The notes: generated by a model not told the origin, from the letters alone. Shown: positions 25,370 to 35,819, numbered from the stretch's first letter. The stretch is 64,000 nucleotides of DNA from Luteimonas panaciterrae (GCF_020511115.1 NZ_JAJAVH010000007.1:558001-622000); one strand, 5' to 3'. Program-made: numbers and translations.

Positions 25370-27004
25370 TTAGCTTGGACGCGGACTGCGTCCAAGATCG
25401 CGCAGGATTTCACGCGCCGCGTTGCGTCCCGGCAAACCGGTGACACCACCACCGGGATGGGTGCCGGAGCCGCACAGGTAGAGACTGCGCAAGGCACCAC
25501 GGTAATTGCCCTGGCCGAGCAGCGGGCGCGCGGAGAACAGCTGATCGAGTCCGAGCGAACCGTGGAAGATATCGCCGCCGATCAGGCCGAAACGCCGTTC
25601 GAGATCCAGCGGCGAAAGTGCTTCATAGCCCAGCACGCTGCGCTTGAAATTCGGCGCGTAGGCGTCGACGGTTTCGATCATCAGTTGCGCGACGGTGTCG
25701 CGGTGCGCGCCCCAGCCGCCGCCGACTTCACTGCTGTCGGACAACTCCGGACTCACGTGCTGGCAGAACAGGCTGGCGACATGCTGCCCAGCCGGTGCGA
25801 GCGTGTCGTCGAGCGTGGAAGAGATCACTACTTCGACGATCGGCGCACGCGCCCAGCCGGCGTTGTATTGCTTCGATTTCGCGTCGAAGTAGGCCTGCTC
25901 GAAATAACGCAGCGACGGCCCGATCAGGATGCCACTCTGGTGGTGCGGTTGCAGCTGTGTTCCCGGCGCGGCGGTGAAATCCGGCAATTCCGACAAGGCG
26001 ACGTTCATGCGGAACGTACCCGATCCGCAGCGATAGCGCGCGATGCGCTCGGCGGTGTCGTCGTCGAGCGCGTTGCGCTCGACGAGCTTCGTGTAGAGCA
26101 GCTTCGGATTGAGATTGGACACGACGGTGCGGGCGCGGAATTCGCGTCCATCCGCCAGCCTCGCGCCAACCGCACCACCGTTCTCGACCAGCACGGATGC
26201 CACATCGGCATCGGTTTCGACGATGACGCCGCGCGCGGCACATTCCTTCGCCATCGCCTGCGTGATCGCGCCCATGCCGCCGATGGCGTGTCCCCATACG
26301 CCGCTCTTGCCGTTGACCTCGCCGAAGACGTGATGCAACAACACGTAGGCGGAGCCGGGCGTGTACGGGCTGGCGAAATTGCCCACCACCGAATCCCAGC
26401 CGAGCACGGCCTTCAGCGGTTCGGACTCGAACCACTGGTCGAGCATTTCTCCTGCCGACTTGGTGAACAGGTCGAGCAGATCGCGGCGACCGCGCATGTC
26501 CAGATGCTTGAGCTGCTTCGCCACCGCATACGAGGACAGCCAGTCGGCGAGCACGAAACGATCGCTCACGTTCGGCGGCGTGCGCGTCATCAACTCGCGC
26601 AGCACGACGACGATGCGGTCGAGCATGTCGTAGTACGCGGGCAACCGTTCCGCGTCACGCTGCGACCAGCGCGCGACCTCCGCCTGCGTGCCGGCTCCGC
26701 CGAGACGGAACGCGCGCCCGTCCGGCAGCGGCAGGAAATTCGCGTAAGGCCGCTCCACCACGCGCAGACCGTGTTCGGCTAGGCGCAGTTCGCGGATCAC
26801 TTTCGGATTGAGCAGGCTGACCGTGTAGCTGGCGACCGAATTGCGGAATCCAGGATGGAATTCCTCGGTGACCGCGGCACCGCCGACGATGCCGCGCCGC
26901 TCCAGCACGCGCACGCGCAATCCGGCGGCGGCGAGATAAGCGGCACAGACCAGGCCGTTATGGCCGCCGCCGATGATCAATACGTCGGAAGTCTGTTCGC
27001 TCAT
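25370..27004 (-). CDS. FAD-dependent oxidoreductase, phytoene desaturase/PYROXD2-like
   Basis: 544 residues. An N-terminal Rossmann FAD motif (DVLIIGGGHNGLVCAAYLAA, then a V-L-E strand end) and the C-terminal FAD signature (GGGVTGLPGRNAA) mark the amine oxidase/phytoene desaturase superfamily; length and internal segments fit the PYROXD2-like branch rather than carotenoid enzymes. The ATG at 27004 overlaps the upstream MurG-like stop (ATGA). No carotenoid genes are nearby, so a pigment role is unlikely; its substrate is unknown. The coupling to a glycosyltransferase gene suggests that the two act on one product. Confidence 0.88.
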   Translation of the reverse strand: MSEQTSDVLIIGGGHNGLVCAAYLAAAGLRVRVLERRGIVGGAAVTEEFHPGFRNSVASYTVSLLNPKVIRELRLAEHGLRVVERPYANFLPLPDGRAFRLGGAGTQAEVARWSQRDAERLPAYYDMLDRIVVVLRELMTRTPPNVSDRFVLADWLSSYAVAKQLKHLDMRGRRDLLDLFTKSAGEMLDQWFESEPLKAVLGWDSVVGNFASPYTPGSAYVLLHHVFGEVNGKSGVWGHAIGGMGAITQAMAKECAARGVIVETDADVASVLVENGGAVGARLADGREFRARTVVSNLNPKLLYTKLVERNALDDDTAERIARYRCGSGTFRMNVALSELPDFTAAPGTQLQPHHQSGILIGPSLRYFEQAYFDAKSKQYNAGWARAPIVEVVISSTLDDTLAPAGQHVASLFCQHVSPELSDSSEVGGGWGAHRDTVAQLMIETVDAYAPNFKRSVLGYEALSPLDLERRFGLIGGDIFHGSLGLDQLFSARPLLGQGNYRGALRSLYLCGSGTHPGGGVTGLPGRNAAREILRDLGRSPRPS

Positions 27005-28143
27005 TTCGCACCTCGCGCGGCCAGCATGCGCTCGACCTGATCGGCCAGATTGGCCGCCGCTTGCGGACGCGCCATCGTGCTGGCCACCGCGGCCGCTTGC
27101 GGGAGTTTCGTGTCGGAGGCGAACAGTTCCGCCAGCAACGCGGTCAAGGCTTCGACGCTGAGGTCCGGTTCCATCACGCACCAGCCGGCGCCGGCCGCGG
27201 CCATCGTTTCGGCGTTGCGGCGCTGTTCTTCGCGCGAACCACCTTGCGGGATCGGCACGAAGATCGCGGGACGACCGACCGTGAGCAGATCGGCGGCGGT
27301 ACTCGCGCCCGCGCGCGTGATGACCAGATGCGCCTGCGCCAGACGCGCGCCCATGTCCTCGAAGAACGGGCGGATCGTGGCTTCCACGCCTGCTTCGCGC
27401 AATCGTGCAGTGATGGCGTCGGTGTCGTCACCTTTGTATTGCAGCGACACGTGCAAGCGTCGACGGATCTGCTCCGGCAACGCCAACAGCGCTGGCGGTA
27501 CCGTTTCGCCGAAGACGCGCGCACTCTGGCTACCGCCGACGACCAGCAGATGCAATGGGGTTTCCATCGAGAGCGCGGGATACGGCGCGCGCGCGGCAAG
27601 GATGTCGCGCCGCACCGGATTGCCGGTCTCGACGATGTTCGCGGCATCGAAGCCACCGGCGCCGGACACACGCGGAAACGAGATGGCAAGCGCATCGGCG
27701 AAGCGCAGCAGCTGCCGGTTCGCCATGCTGAGTTGGGTCGCCTGTTCGTGCAGCAGCAGCGGCAGGCCGCGGATCTTCGCCGCCACTGCTGGCGCGAAGC
27801 TCGGATAACCACCGAAACCGGCCACCAAGGCGACACCTCGACGCTTCATGTCGCGCCGCGCCTGCCAGGCCGCGCGTGCGATCGTCAGCGCGGCGGCGAG
27901 CTTGCCGATCAAACCGCCAGCCAGACTGCGCGCGGGCAGCACCACGTAGGGCAGCCCTTCCAGCGCCTTCGTGTAGGCGGCACCGCGGCGCTCCGTGTAG
28001 ATCACCACCTGGTGCCCACGCGCGAGCAGTTCGCGCGCCAGCGCTTCCGCCGGGAACAGGTGTCCGCCGGTGCCGCCCGCGGCGAGCCCGATCGTGCGTG
28101 AAGTGACGTCTGGATTGCGTGCCGGCTGCGTCATGGAAGGCAT
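27001..28143 (-). CDS. murG: MurG-like UDP-GlcNAc:lipid I N-acetylglucosaminyltransferase
   Basis: 380 residues with the family motifs: the glycine-rich loop GLAAGGTGGHLFPAEALA, HEQATQLSMANRQL, VVGGSQSARV and the donor-site TRAGASTAADLLTVGRPAIF. In gammaproteobacteria murG normally sits in the dcw division cluster between ftsW and murC; here it stands alone before an FAD oxidoreductase. The phrasing LAAGGTGGHLFPAEALA is closer, as I remember them, to alphaproteobacterial MurG proteins. It could be the cell's only MurG or a second, specialised copy. No Shine-Dalgarno decides between the first Met and one three codons later. Confidence 0.85.
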   Translation of the reverse strand: MPSMTQPARNPDVTSRTIGLAAGGTGGHLFPAEALARELLARGHQVVIYTERRGAAYTKALEGLPYVVLPARSLAGGLIGKLAAALTIARAAWQARRDMKRRGVALVAGFGGYPSFAPAVAAKIRGLPLLLHEQATQLSMANRQLLRFADALAISFPRVSGAGGFDAANIVETGNPVRRDILAARAPYPALSMETPLHLLVVGGSQSARVFGETVPPALLALPEQIRRRLHVSLQYKGDDTDAITARLREAGVEATIRPFFEDMGARLAQAHLVITRAGASTAADLLTVGRPAIFVPIPQGGSREEQRRNAETMAAAGAGWCVMEPDLSVEALTALLAELFASDTKLPQAAAVASTMARPQAAANLADQVERMLAARGAK

Positions 28144-28336
28144 CGAATGGGAAGCCGGGCACTATAGCGGCGGGCGGCGCCGGCAGCCAGAAACAGGGGC
28201 TGCAGCGGCCATGCGGCACATGCTGGACGATCGATCATCAATCCTCGACACGCGGGCATTCCGTGCGTCTTCCCGCGCGACCACAGCGGCGGCCAGGCAA
28301 TCCCGCCGCGCTCACGAGGTATGGACGCACAGCTAG

Positions 28337-28364
28337 CGCTGTTCACTTAAAAGCATGAACAGCG
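28337..28364. promoter_or_regulatory. Perfect 9-bp inverted repeat in a divergent promoter region
   Basis: CGCTGTTCA and TGAACAGCG around a 10-nt spacer (CTTAAAAGCA). It lies between the MurG-like gene (start 28143, minus) and the PhoX-like gene (start 28518, plus). The spacing fits a dimeric regulator but the regulator is unknown. The rest of the 374-bp gap holds no supported gene. Confidence 0.5.
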
Positions 28365-28517
28365 AAGCCCCGCATATCGCGAGGTTTCGTATTGAACAGT
28401 TCGCCCTCCGCTCGCCGAGGCGTTCACAAACATTGGCTTCACGAGCACGGGTGCTGCCACCCGACTGTCATGGTTGCGGAATACGGTCAGCCTTCCCCCA
28501 GGCAGCCCGGAGCACCC

Positions 28518-29936
28518 ATGTCTCGGCAACCCAACCCTCCTGTTCTCAACGCACCTGTCCCCCTCGATATGCCCCGCCGGCGCGAATTCCTGCGCCAAAC
28601 CTTCATTACCGCCGGCGCGATCAGCCTCGGCAGCTTCCTCGCCGACGACAGCGCCGCCGCCGTCTTGAAGCCCGAACACGGGCACGGACATGGCCACTGG
28701 CCGTGGCCCGGCGGCCGTTTCAGCCCCTTCTCGAAATTCTCGGAACTGCAGCCGCCCAACGCCGACGGCGTGATGCTGCCGCGGGGGTTCCACGCGCGCG
28801 TCGTGGCGCGTTCGAGCCAGCGCCCGAGCGCGGCCAGCACCTATTCGTGGCACGGCGCGCCCGATGGCGGCGCCACCTTCGCCACGCGCGGCGGTGGCTG
28901 GGTCTATGTGAGCAATGCCGAACTGCACGATGGCGCGGGCGGCGTCGGCGCGCTGCGCTTCGATCGCTTCGGAACGGTGATCGATGCATATCCGATCCTG
29001 CTCGGCACGTCGGTCAATTGCGCGGGCGGTCCGACGCCCTGGAACACCTGGCTGTCCTGCGAGGAGCATGCCAGCGGCCTGGTGTGGGAATGCGATCCCT
29101 ACGTCGCCAACGGCCATCGTCCGGGCCGCTATCCGGACACCGACGGCCGCAGCCTGCCCGCGCTCGGCCTGTTCGAACACGAAGCGGTGGCGGTCGATCC
29201 GTTCCAGCGCGTTCTGTACATGACCGAGGATGCCGGTTCCGGTGGCGGCGGACGTGTCTATCGCTTCGTTCCCACGCATCGCGATTGGCCGCCGGGCCGT
29301 GGCGTGCGCCCCAAGTTGCGCGACGGGCGACTGCAGGTGCTACGGATCAAGACGTTCGCGGACGATGTCGATCCGAGCGCCCTCGACCTGGCCGGGCGCA
29401 TCACGGTCGACACACCGCCGCAGCCGGTGGAATGGGTCGATGCGCTGGAACCGAATCAACCGCAGAGAGCCGTGCGCGACAGCTATCGCGCTGCGGGAAC
29501 CACACCGCCCGGCCAGCATTTCCCCAAGGCCGAGGGCATGTGGTTCTTCAACGGCATCGTCTACTTCGTTACCTCGTTCAATCAGCGCATCTGGGCCTAC
29601 GACACGCATCATTCGACGCTAGAGCTGATCTACGACGGCAATGTGGGCGACAAGAGCAAGCATTCGATCGACGAGCCGGACAACCTGATCGTCTCGCCGC
29701 TGGGCGACATCCTGGTGGCCGAGGATTCGGGCAATCTCGAGATCGGCGTGCTGCGATTGCACGACGGCACCTCGCAGCCGCTGATGCGGCTGATCGGGCA
29801 TGACGACAGCGAGGTCACCGGCCTGGCGTTGTCGCCGGACGGGCGGCGCCTGTATTTCAGTTCGCAGCGCGGCGAGACCGGTCACGACGAGGATGGCATC
29901 ACGTTCGAGGTCACCCTGCCGTTCCCGGCCAAATAA
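28518..29936 (+). CDS. Tat-exported PhoX-like (DUF839) protein
   Basis: 472 residues. A twin-arginine signal (PRRREFLRQTFITAGAISLG) precedes a His/Gly-rich stretch (HGHGHGHWPWPGG) and a beta-propeller-like body. Blocks typical of the DUF839/PhoX family are visible: TPWNTWLSCEEH, LFEHEAVAVDP, LYMTEDAGSGG and a late SPLGDILVAEDSGN segment. PhoX enzymes are calcium/iron alkaline phosphatases; this protein is shorter than PhoX and activity is not certain. The ATG at 28518 has GGAG at 9 nt. A terminator follows. Confidence 0.85.
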   Translation: MSRQPNPPVLNAPVPLDMPRRREFLRQTFITAGAISLGSFLADDSAAAVLKPEHGHGHGHWPWPGGRFSPFSKFSELQPPNADGVMLPRGFHARVVARSSQRPSAASTYSWHGAPDGGATFATRGGGWVYVSNAELHDGAGGVGALRFDRFGTVIDAYPILLGTSVNCAGGPTPWNTWLSCEEHASGLVWECDPYVANGHRPGRYPDTDGRSLPALGLFEHEAVAVDPFQRVLYMTEDAGSGGGGRVYRFVPTHRDWPPGRGVRPKLRDGRLQVLRIKTFADDVDPSALDLAGRITVDTPPQPVEWVDALEPNQPQRAVRDSYRAAGTTPPGQHFPKAEGMWFFNGIVYFVTSFNQRIWAYDTHHSTLELIYDGNVGDKSKHSIDEPDNLIVSPLGDILVAEDSGNLEIGVLRLHDGTSQPLMRLIGHDDSEVTGLALSPDGRRLYFSSQRGETGHDEDGITFEVTLPFPAK

Positions 29937-29962
29937 TTCGATTCGGAAACGGCACAGGCAAC

Positions 29963-29995
29963 AAAAAAGCCCCGCATCGCTGCGGGGCTTTTCTT
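29963..29995. terminator. Bidirectional intrinsic terminator
   Basis: A perfect 10-bp stem (AAGCCCCGCA / TGCGGGGCTT, loop TCGC) with an A-run before and TTTTCTT after. It separates the PhoX-like gene from the convergent groL and can serve both. Confidence 0.92.
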
Positions 29996-30017
29996 GTGCT
30001 TCGCGGGAAGCAGCGGC

Positions 30018-31661
<1,644 letters not shown>

Positions 31662-31715
31662 TCAAAACTCCAGGGGATTTTTCAGATTTCGAAATTGGGG
31701 TGTGACGCGGCGCGA

Positions 31716-32003
31716 TCAGCCGACGATGGCGAGGATGTCGTCTTCGCGCACGATCTTGTATTCGACGCCGTCCTGCTTGTAGGACGAGCCCGAGTACTGG
31801 CCGTAGATGACCTTGTCACCGACCTTGACCTTCGGGGCGCGCAGGCTGCCGTTGTCGAGCGCCTTGCCCTCACCGACGGCGACCACTTCGCCCTTGGTCG
31901 GCTTTTCCTTGGCGTTGTCGGGGATGAGGATGCCACCGGCGGTGACTTCGTCGGCTTCAACGGGTTTCACGACCACGCGGTCGTAGAGCGGCTTGAGATT
32001 CAT
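31716..32003 (-). CDS. groS: 10-kDa co-chaperonin GroES
   Basis: 95 residues: [20 protein letters not shown], the mobile-loop segment [18 protein letters not shown], and the C-terminal [12 protein letters not shown]. The ATG at 32003 has GAGGG six nt upstream; longer in-frame extension runs into the promoter and is not coding. It caps GroEL. First gene of the groESL operon. Confidence 0.99.
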   Translation of the reverse strand: MNLKPLYDRVVVKPVEADEVTAGGILIPDNAKEKPTKGEVVAVGEGKALDNGSLRAPKVKVGDKVIYGQYSGSSYKQDGVEYKIVREDDILAIVG

Positions 32004-32057
32004 TGCAACCCTCGCAAATGATTGAAAGAAAAGAATAAATTGACGAAACAAACGCAA

Positions 32058-32087
32058 ATTTTAGCAGTCGAATGTGACGAGTGCCAA
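32058..32087 (-). promoter_or_regulatory. CIRCE operator overlapping the groESL promoter
   Basis: Read on the minus strand: TTGGCACTC, nine bases, GACTGCTAA. The CIRCE consensus is TTAGCACTC-N9-GAGTGCTAA, so each arm has one mismatch and the spacer is exact (32061-32087). The same bases form a sigma-70-like promoter: -35 TTGGCA, 18-bp spacer, -10 TAAAAT (32058-32063). HrcA bound here would block polymerase directly; this is established for CIRCE, inferred for this strain. Confidence 0.9.
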
Positions 32088-32096
32088 ACTCGCGGG

Positions 32097-32119
32097 CAAG
32101 AAAACCCGGCGAGGCCGGG
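32097..32119 (-). terminator. Intrinsic terminator of the SDR transcript
   Basis: On the minus strand, a CCCGGC / GCCGGG stem with a 3-nt loop followed by TTTTCTT. It lies about 100 bp after the SDR stop and just upstream of the CIRCE promoter, so it insulates groESL from read-through. Confidence 0.75.
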
Positions 32120-32216
32120 ATGGCGTTGACATGAGGAGGGCGCCCCGGCTTTTCAAGGGGCGGGAGTCGTCGGCGACGCCGGGATGGTCCTATGCCGTCC
32201 TGGCGCACTCACGGGC

Positions 32217-32975
32217 TCAATGGGCGAAGTAGTGCATGCCGCCGTCGACGGGGATGACCGCCCCGGTGACGTAGTGGGCCAGGGGCGAAGCCAGGAAGGC
32301 GGCCACGCGGCCGATGTCTTCGGGATCGCCAAAATCGCCGGCCGGAATGTTGCGCGCGATGAATTCCTGGCGCTCGGCTTCGGTGGCATGCAGGCGAGCC
32401 AGGGTCTGCGCGCTCCTGATCCGCCCCGGCGCGATGCAGTTGACCGTGATTCCTTCGGACGCCACATCGCAGGACAGCCCCTTGGACCACAGGTGCAAGG
32501 CGCCTTTGGCGGCGCTGGCGGCATTGAGGCGGCGAGGCTCCATCGAACCGCTGATATTGATCACACGTCCCCAGCGGTGGGCGAGCATGCCGGGGAGCAG
32601 TAGCTGGGTCAGACGGCGTGCCGAGGCGAAGTTCAAGGCAAAGGCTTCCTCCCAGACCGTCTCGTCGCTCTGGAAGTCGGTGGGCCGGGAACCACCCGCG
32701 CAGTTGGCCAGGATGTGGATCGAGCCGAGCGCCGCGTGGGCCTGTGCCGCCACGCGAATGATCTGTTCGTGATCGGTGAGATCACCTTCCAGCACAACCG
32801 GCTCGGGATGACCGGCCGCGCGCAGCTCATCCGCCAAGTCCCGCAGGCCGTCGACGTCGCGTGCGGTGAGCGCGAGACGCACGCCCTCGCCCGCCAGCAC
32901 GCGCGCCACTCCGGCACCGATACCGGAACTGGCACCCGTCACCAATGCCGCGCGTCCTGTCAGTTGCAGATCCAT
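32217..32975 (-). CDS. SDR-family protein lacking the catalytic Tyr
   Basis: 252 residues, classical short-chain dehydrogenase length. The cofactor loop ALVTGASSGIGAGVA (TGxxxGxG), the LANCAGG segment, and NCIAPGRI after the active site are in place. The catalytic Ser region reads VINISGS, but the YxxxK motif is ASAAK: Lys is kept and Tyr is Ala. A branch of FabG-like SDRs with this replacement and a G-S-x-E-P segment exists to my recollection, so it may be a real subfamily, not decay. It follows the MDR oxidoreductase gene by 76 bp on the same strand and may share LysR control. Confidence 0.88.
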   Translation of the reverse strand: MDLQLTGRAALVTGASSGIGAGVARVLAGEGVRLALTARDVDGLRDLADELRAAGHPEPVVLEGDLTDHEQIIRVAAQAHAALGSIHILANCAGGSRPTDFQSDETVWEEAFALNFASARRLTQLLLPGMLAHRWGRVINISGSMEPRRLNAASAAKGALHLWSKGLSCDVASEGITVNCIAPGRIRSAQTLARLHATEAERQEFIARNIPAGDFGDPEDIGRVAAFLASPLAHYVTGAVIPVDGGMHYFAH

Positions 32976-33051
32976 GATTCAAATTCCTCGTACAAAAAAG
33001 TCGTGATGTGTGAAATAGCGAAGGCATCGCGTCATCGCTTTCCATCGGCGA

Positions 33052-34062
33052 TCAATCCATCCGGATCACTGGCTTGCCGATCGCACGGTTGCTGCCGATC
33101 GAGGCGATCGCCGCCACGGCGTCATCGAATCCATGCACGGCGCCGACCACCGGCTCGATGCGATGCCGTTCGACCGCGGCGAGAAAATCCTCGAGATCGC
33201 GGCGGCCGCCGACGCTGACGCCGTGCACGTTGAGCTGGCGCGACATGATCGGTGCGATCAGGTTGCCGTTGACCTCGAAGCCCTGCAGGAAGCCGACGAT
33301 CGCGATATGCGCGTTGTCGGCCGCCGCATCGAGCAGAGCAAGCAGCGCATTACCGCCGACGACATCGACGATGCCGTCGACACCGCGGCCATCCGTCAGA
33401 TCGCGCACGACCGCGGCCAGGTCCGGCGTGCGCTTGTAGTCGATCACGGCGCGCGCGCCGAGCGTGCGCAGCAACTCTGCTTTCGCTTCGTCGCTGGTGG
33501 TGGCGATCACGTCGATGCCGTCGGCGACGGCGAGTTGCAGCGCCATCAGCGAGACGCTTCCCGTGCCTTGCACCAGCAGATGCGCTCCGGGCCGCAGCTG
33601 CAACCGTCGCAGCGCCGTCCACGCGGTCAGGCCGGACACCGGCAATACCGACACCTGTTCGACATCCAGGAATTCCGGCGCCCGCAGCGCGGCGTTCGCC
33701 GGCAGGCGGATGTATTGCGCGAGCCAGCCATCGAGCGGGCCACCGAGCTTGCTGGCGTGATAGGCCGAACGAAAAGGGCCGTCCTGCCACGCGGTGGCAT
33801 ACAGCCCGACCACGCGATCGCCGATGCGCAGATCCTCGACGCCCTCCCCGACCGCCTCGATCCGGCCGACACCGTCCGACAAGGGCACGAACGGCCGCGG
33901 CAGCGACGACTGATAACGCCCGGTGGCGAGCGCGTAATCCCGGTAATTGACCGAGGCGGCCTCGACCCGGACCACGACCTCACCGGGGCCCGGCGACGGG
34001 GTGGGCAGCAGCAGCCGGCGCAGACTGTCCAAGGTATGGCCTTGGAGTTCGTAGGCATCCAT
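33052..34062 (-). CDS. Zinc-independent MDR-family NAD(P)-dependent alcohol dehydrogenase/quinone reductase
   Basis: 336 residues. The N-terminal GroES-like half has ASVNYRDYALATG and VVGLYATAW; the cofactor half has LLVQGTGSVSLMALQLA and DVIATTSDEAK. The four structural-zinc cysteines are absent and the catalytic-zinc Cys and His are not recognisable, so it is the zinc-free type. Likely a carbonyl or quinone reductase of unknown substrate. It diverges from the LysR gene, the usual arrangement for a target of such a regulator. Confidence 0.88.
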   Translation of the reverse strand: MDAYELQGHTLDSLRRLLLPTPSPGPGEVVVRVEAASVNYRDYALATGRYQSSLPRPFVPLSDGVGRIEAVGEGVEDLRIGDRVVGLYATAWQDGPFRSAYHASKLGGPLDGWLAQYIRLPANAALRAPEFLDVEQVSVLPVSGLTAWTALRRLQLRPGAHLLVQGTGSVSLMALQLAVADGIDVIATTSDEAKAELLRTLGARAVIDYKRTPDLAAVVRDLTDGRGVDGIVDVVGGNALLALLDAAADNAHIAIVGFLQGFEVNGNLIAPIMSRQLNVHGVSVGGRRDLEDFLAAVERHRIEPVVGAVHGFDDAVAAIASIGSNRAIGKPVIRMD

Positions 34063-34157
34063 GAGCGACCTCCGGGAAGTGAGGTGCGCAGCCTATTATT
34101 GAATCATTCGCTGATATACGATCATTAAATCAAATAATCATTGCTTAAAACTCAACA
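34063..34157. promoter_or_regulatory. AT-rich divergent promoter region, probable LysR binding site
   Basis: A 95-bp gap between the MDR gene and the LysR gene. From about 34095 to 34150 it is markedly AT-rich against a GC-rich background and contains interleaved AATCAT and ATGATT-like words (TTGAATCATT, GATCATTAAATC, AATAATCATT). LysR regulators usually bind T-N11-A dyads in such gaps. I cannot pick one site with certainty. Confidence 0.45.
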
Positions 34158-35093
34158 ATGCTCGGCGGACTGTACGCGGAACTGGAAGCCTTCGAGACGA
34201 TCCTCCAGCAGGGGAGCTTCACCGCGGCCGCGCGCCAGCTCGGCATCACCACCGGCGCGGTGACGCGCCGACTGCGGACGCTCGAAACCCGGCTGGGCAT
34301 CCAGTTGTTGCATCGCTCGACGCGGCGGCTGAGCCTCACCGAACCCGGCCGCCACTACTACGCCGAGATCGCGCCGGCGCTGGCACAGATCGCCGCCGCC
34401 GCGGAACGCGCGCGCGATCTGTCGGCGCAGCCGCGCGGCGAACTGCGCGTGTCGCTGCCGATGAACTTCGGGCGGCTGTACGTGATGCCGCATCTGTCCG
34501 ACTTCCTGCAACGATGGCCGGGCATCGAAGTCGACGCGCGCTTCGACGATCGCCTCGTCGACCTGGTCGGTGAAGGCTTCGATCTGGCGATCCGCATCGG
34601 CGCGTTGACCGATTCGCGCCTGGTCGCGCGGCGCCTCGCCGACACGCGACGCATCCTGGTCGCCGCGCCCGACTACCTGGAGCGTCGCGGCACGCCGAAG
34701 ACGCCGGGCGATCTGGTCGAACACGACTGCCTGCACTACACCTTCTTCGACGCGACTTCGACCTGGACTTTCCATCGCGGCACCGAGCCCATACGCGTGC
34801 CCGTGCACGGCCGCCTGAAGTCGAACTACGGCATGCCGCTGGTCGACGCCGCGGTGCAAGGCCACGGCATCCTGCAGAGCGCCACCTTCGCGGTCGCGGA
34901 GGAGCTCGCCGACGGCCGCCTGCGCGAAGTGCTGCCGGACTGGAATCTGGTGCCGATCGGCATCTACGCCGTCTATCCCGGTCGCGAGTATCGGCCACGC
35001 AAGGTCGATGTCTTCATCGATTTCCTGCAGGAAACGATCGGCACGCCGCCGCGCTGGGATCGTCTCCTCGGCGCGGCGACGGCGCGCGGCTGA
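34158..35093 (+). CDS. LysR-family transcriptional regulator
   Basis: 311 residues. The N-terminal winged helix reads ELEAFETILQQGSFTAAARQ, then LGITTGAVTRRLRTLETRLG and HRSTRRLSLTEPG; the effector domain includes GELRVSLPMNFGRLYVMPHL and FDLAIRIGAL, which places it in the CrgA/AphB-like branch with the D-L-A-I-R motif. It most likely controls itself and the divergent MDR/SDR genes. Confidence 0.93.
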   Translation: MLGGLYAELEAFETILQQGSFTAAARQLGITTGAVTRRLRTLETRLGIQLLHRSTRRLSLTEPGRHYYAEIAPALAQIAAAAERARDLSAQPRGELRVSLPMNFGRLYVMPHLSDFLQRWPGIEVDARFDDRLVDLVGEGFDLAIRIGALTDSRLVARRLADTRRILVAAPDYLERRGTPKTPGDLVEHDCLHYTFFDATSTWTFHRGTEPIRVPVHGRLKSNYGMPLVDAAVQGHGILQSATFAVAEELADGRLREVLPDWNLVPIGIYAVYPGREYRPRKVDVFIDFLQETIGTPPRWDRLLGAATARG

Positions 35094-35146
35094 TACAGGC
35101 GTTTCAGAAAGGCAATTTCAGAAACGTCATTTCATAAGCCGTCGTT

Positions 35147-35650
35147 TCAGAAACGCCAACCGGCCAACAGCATCGTCTCGCCACCATTCGGCTCGTGCAG
35201 CCTGGCGTTGGAGACGTGACGCACGATCAGCGAGAAGCGATCGTGACGCCACCCCGCACTGCTCACGAACTGCGGAGAGCCCGACAAGGCGTCGGTATGA
35301 CCGGATTGCCCACCGACGCCGAATCCCAGCAGCCAGCCTCTGTCGAACTCGAGCCGCGCGCCGAGATAGCCGACCGTGACACCTTCGTTGAGGTCACGGT
35401 CGCCACGCACATGGCGGCCGTCGAAGTACATCGCGCCGACCTCGGCACGCAGCGTGGCGTATTCGAACCGGCGCCATTCGGGAACCCAAGCCACCGCGAC
35501 GACGCTGGTCGCCTCGCCGCCGGTGGTGACGGAAACGCCGCCGTGGGCCTCGAACTGCGCGAAGGCGGCGGGACTGATCAAAGCGGAGCTCAGCAAAAGC
35601 AACAGCAGCGCCGCCGGTCGCCATTGTCTGGCGATGAGCTTGCGAATCAC
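35147..35650 (-). CDS. PagL-like lipid A 3-O-deacylase (acyloxyacyl hydrolase family)
   Basis: 167 residues: signal peptide (ALLLLLLSSALISPAAFA) then an eight-stranded outer-membrane barrel pattern ending in the aromatic LLAGWRF. Near the end, RHVSNARLHEPNGGE fits the PagL active-site block in which H-x-S-N is followed by PNxG and Glu. PagL removes the 3-O acyl chain from lipid A in the outer membrane. Length matches PagL. Monocistronic; convergent with the LysR gene. Confidence 0.8.
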   Translation of the reverse strand: MIRKLIARQWRPAALLLLLLSSALISPAAFAQFEAHGGVSVTTGGEATSVVAVAWVPEWRRFEYATLRAEVGAMYFDGRHVRGDRDLNEGVTVGYLGARLEFDRGWLLGFGVGGQSGHTDALSGSPQFVSSAGWRHDRFSLIVRHVSNARLHEPNGGETMLLAGWRF

Positions 35651-35819
35651 GGATGCCTCGATGGGGGAGGAGGATCACGCCGCGGTATCTGGGTGTGTGG
35701 GGCGCGCGATTAAAGCGATTCGCGGGCGTGTGACACTGAACACACTGTTCCATGCCGAGGGTTCGGGTTCGCTAGACTCACGCTGTTCTAGAACCGTGCT
35801 GCTCTTCAAGAGGCGCGCC

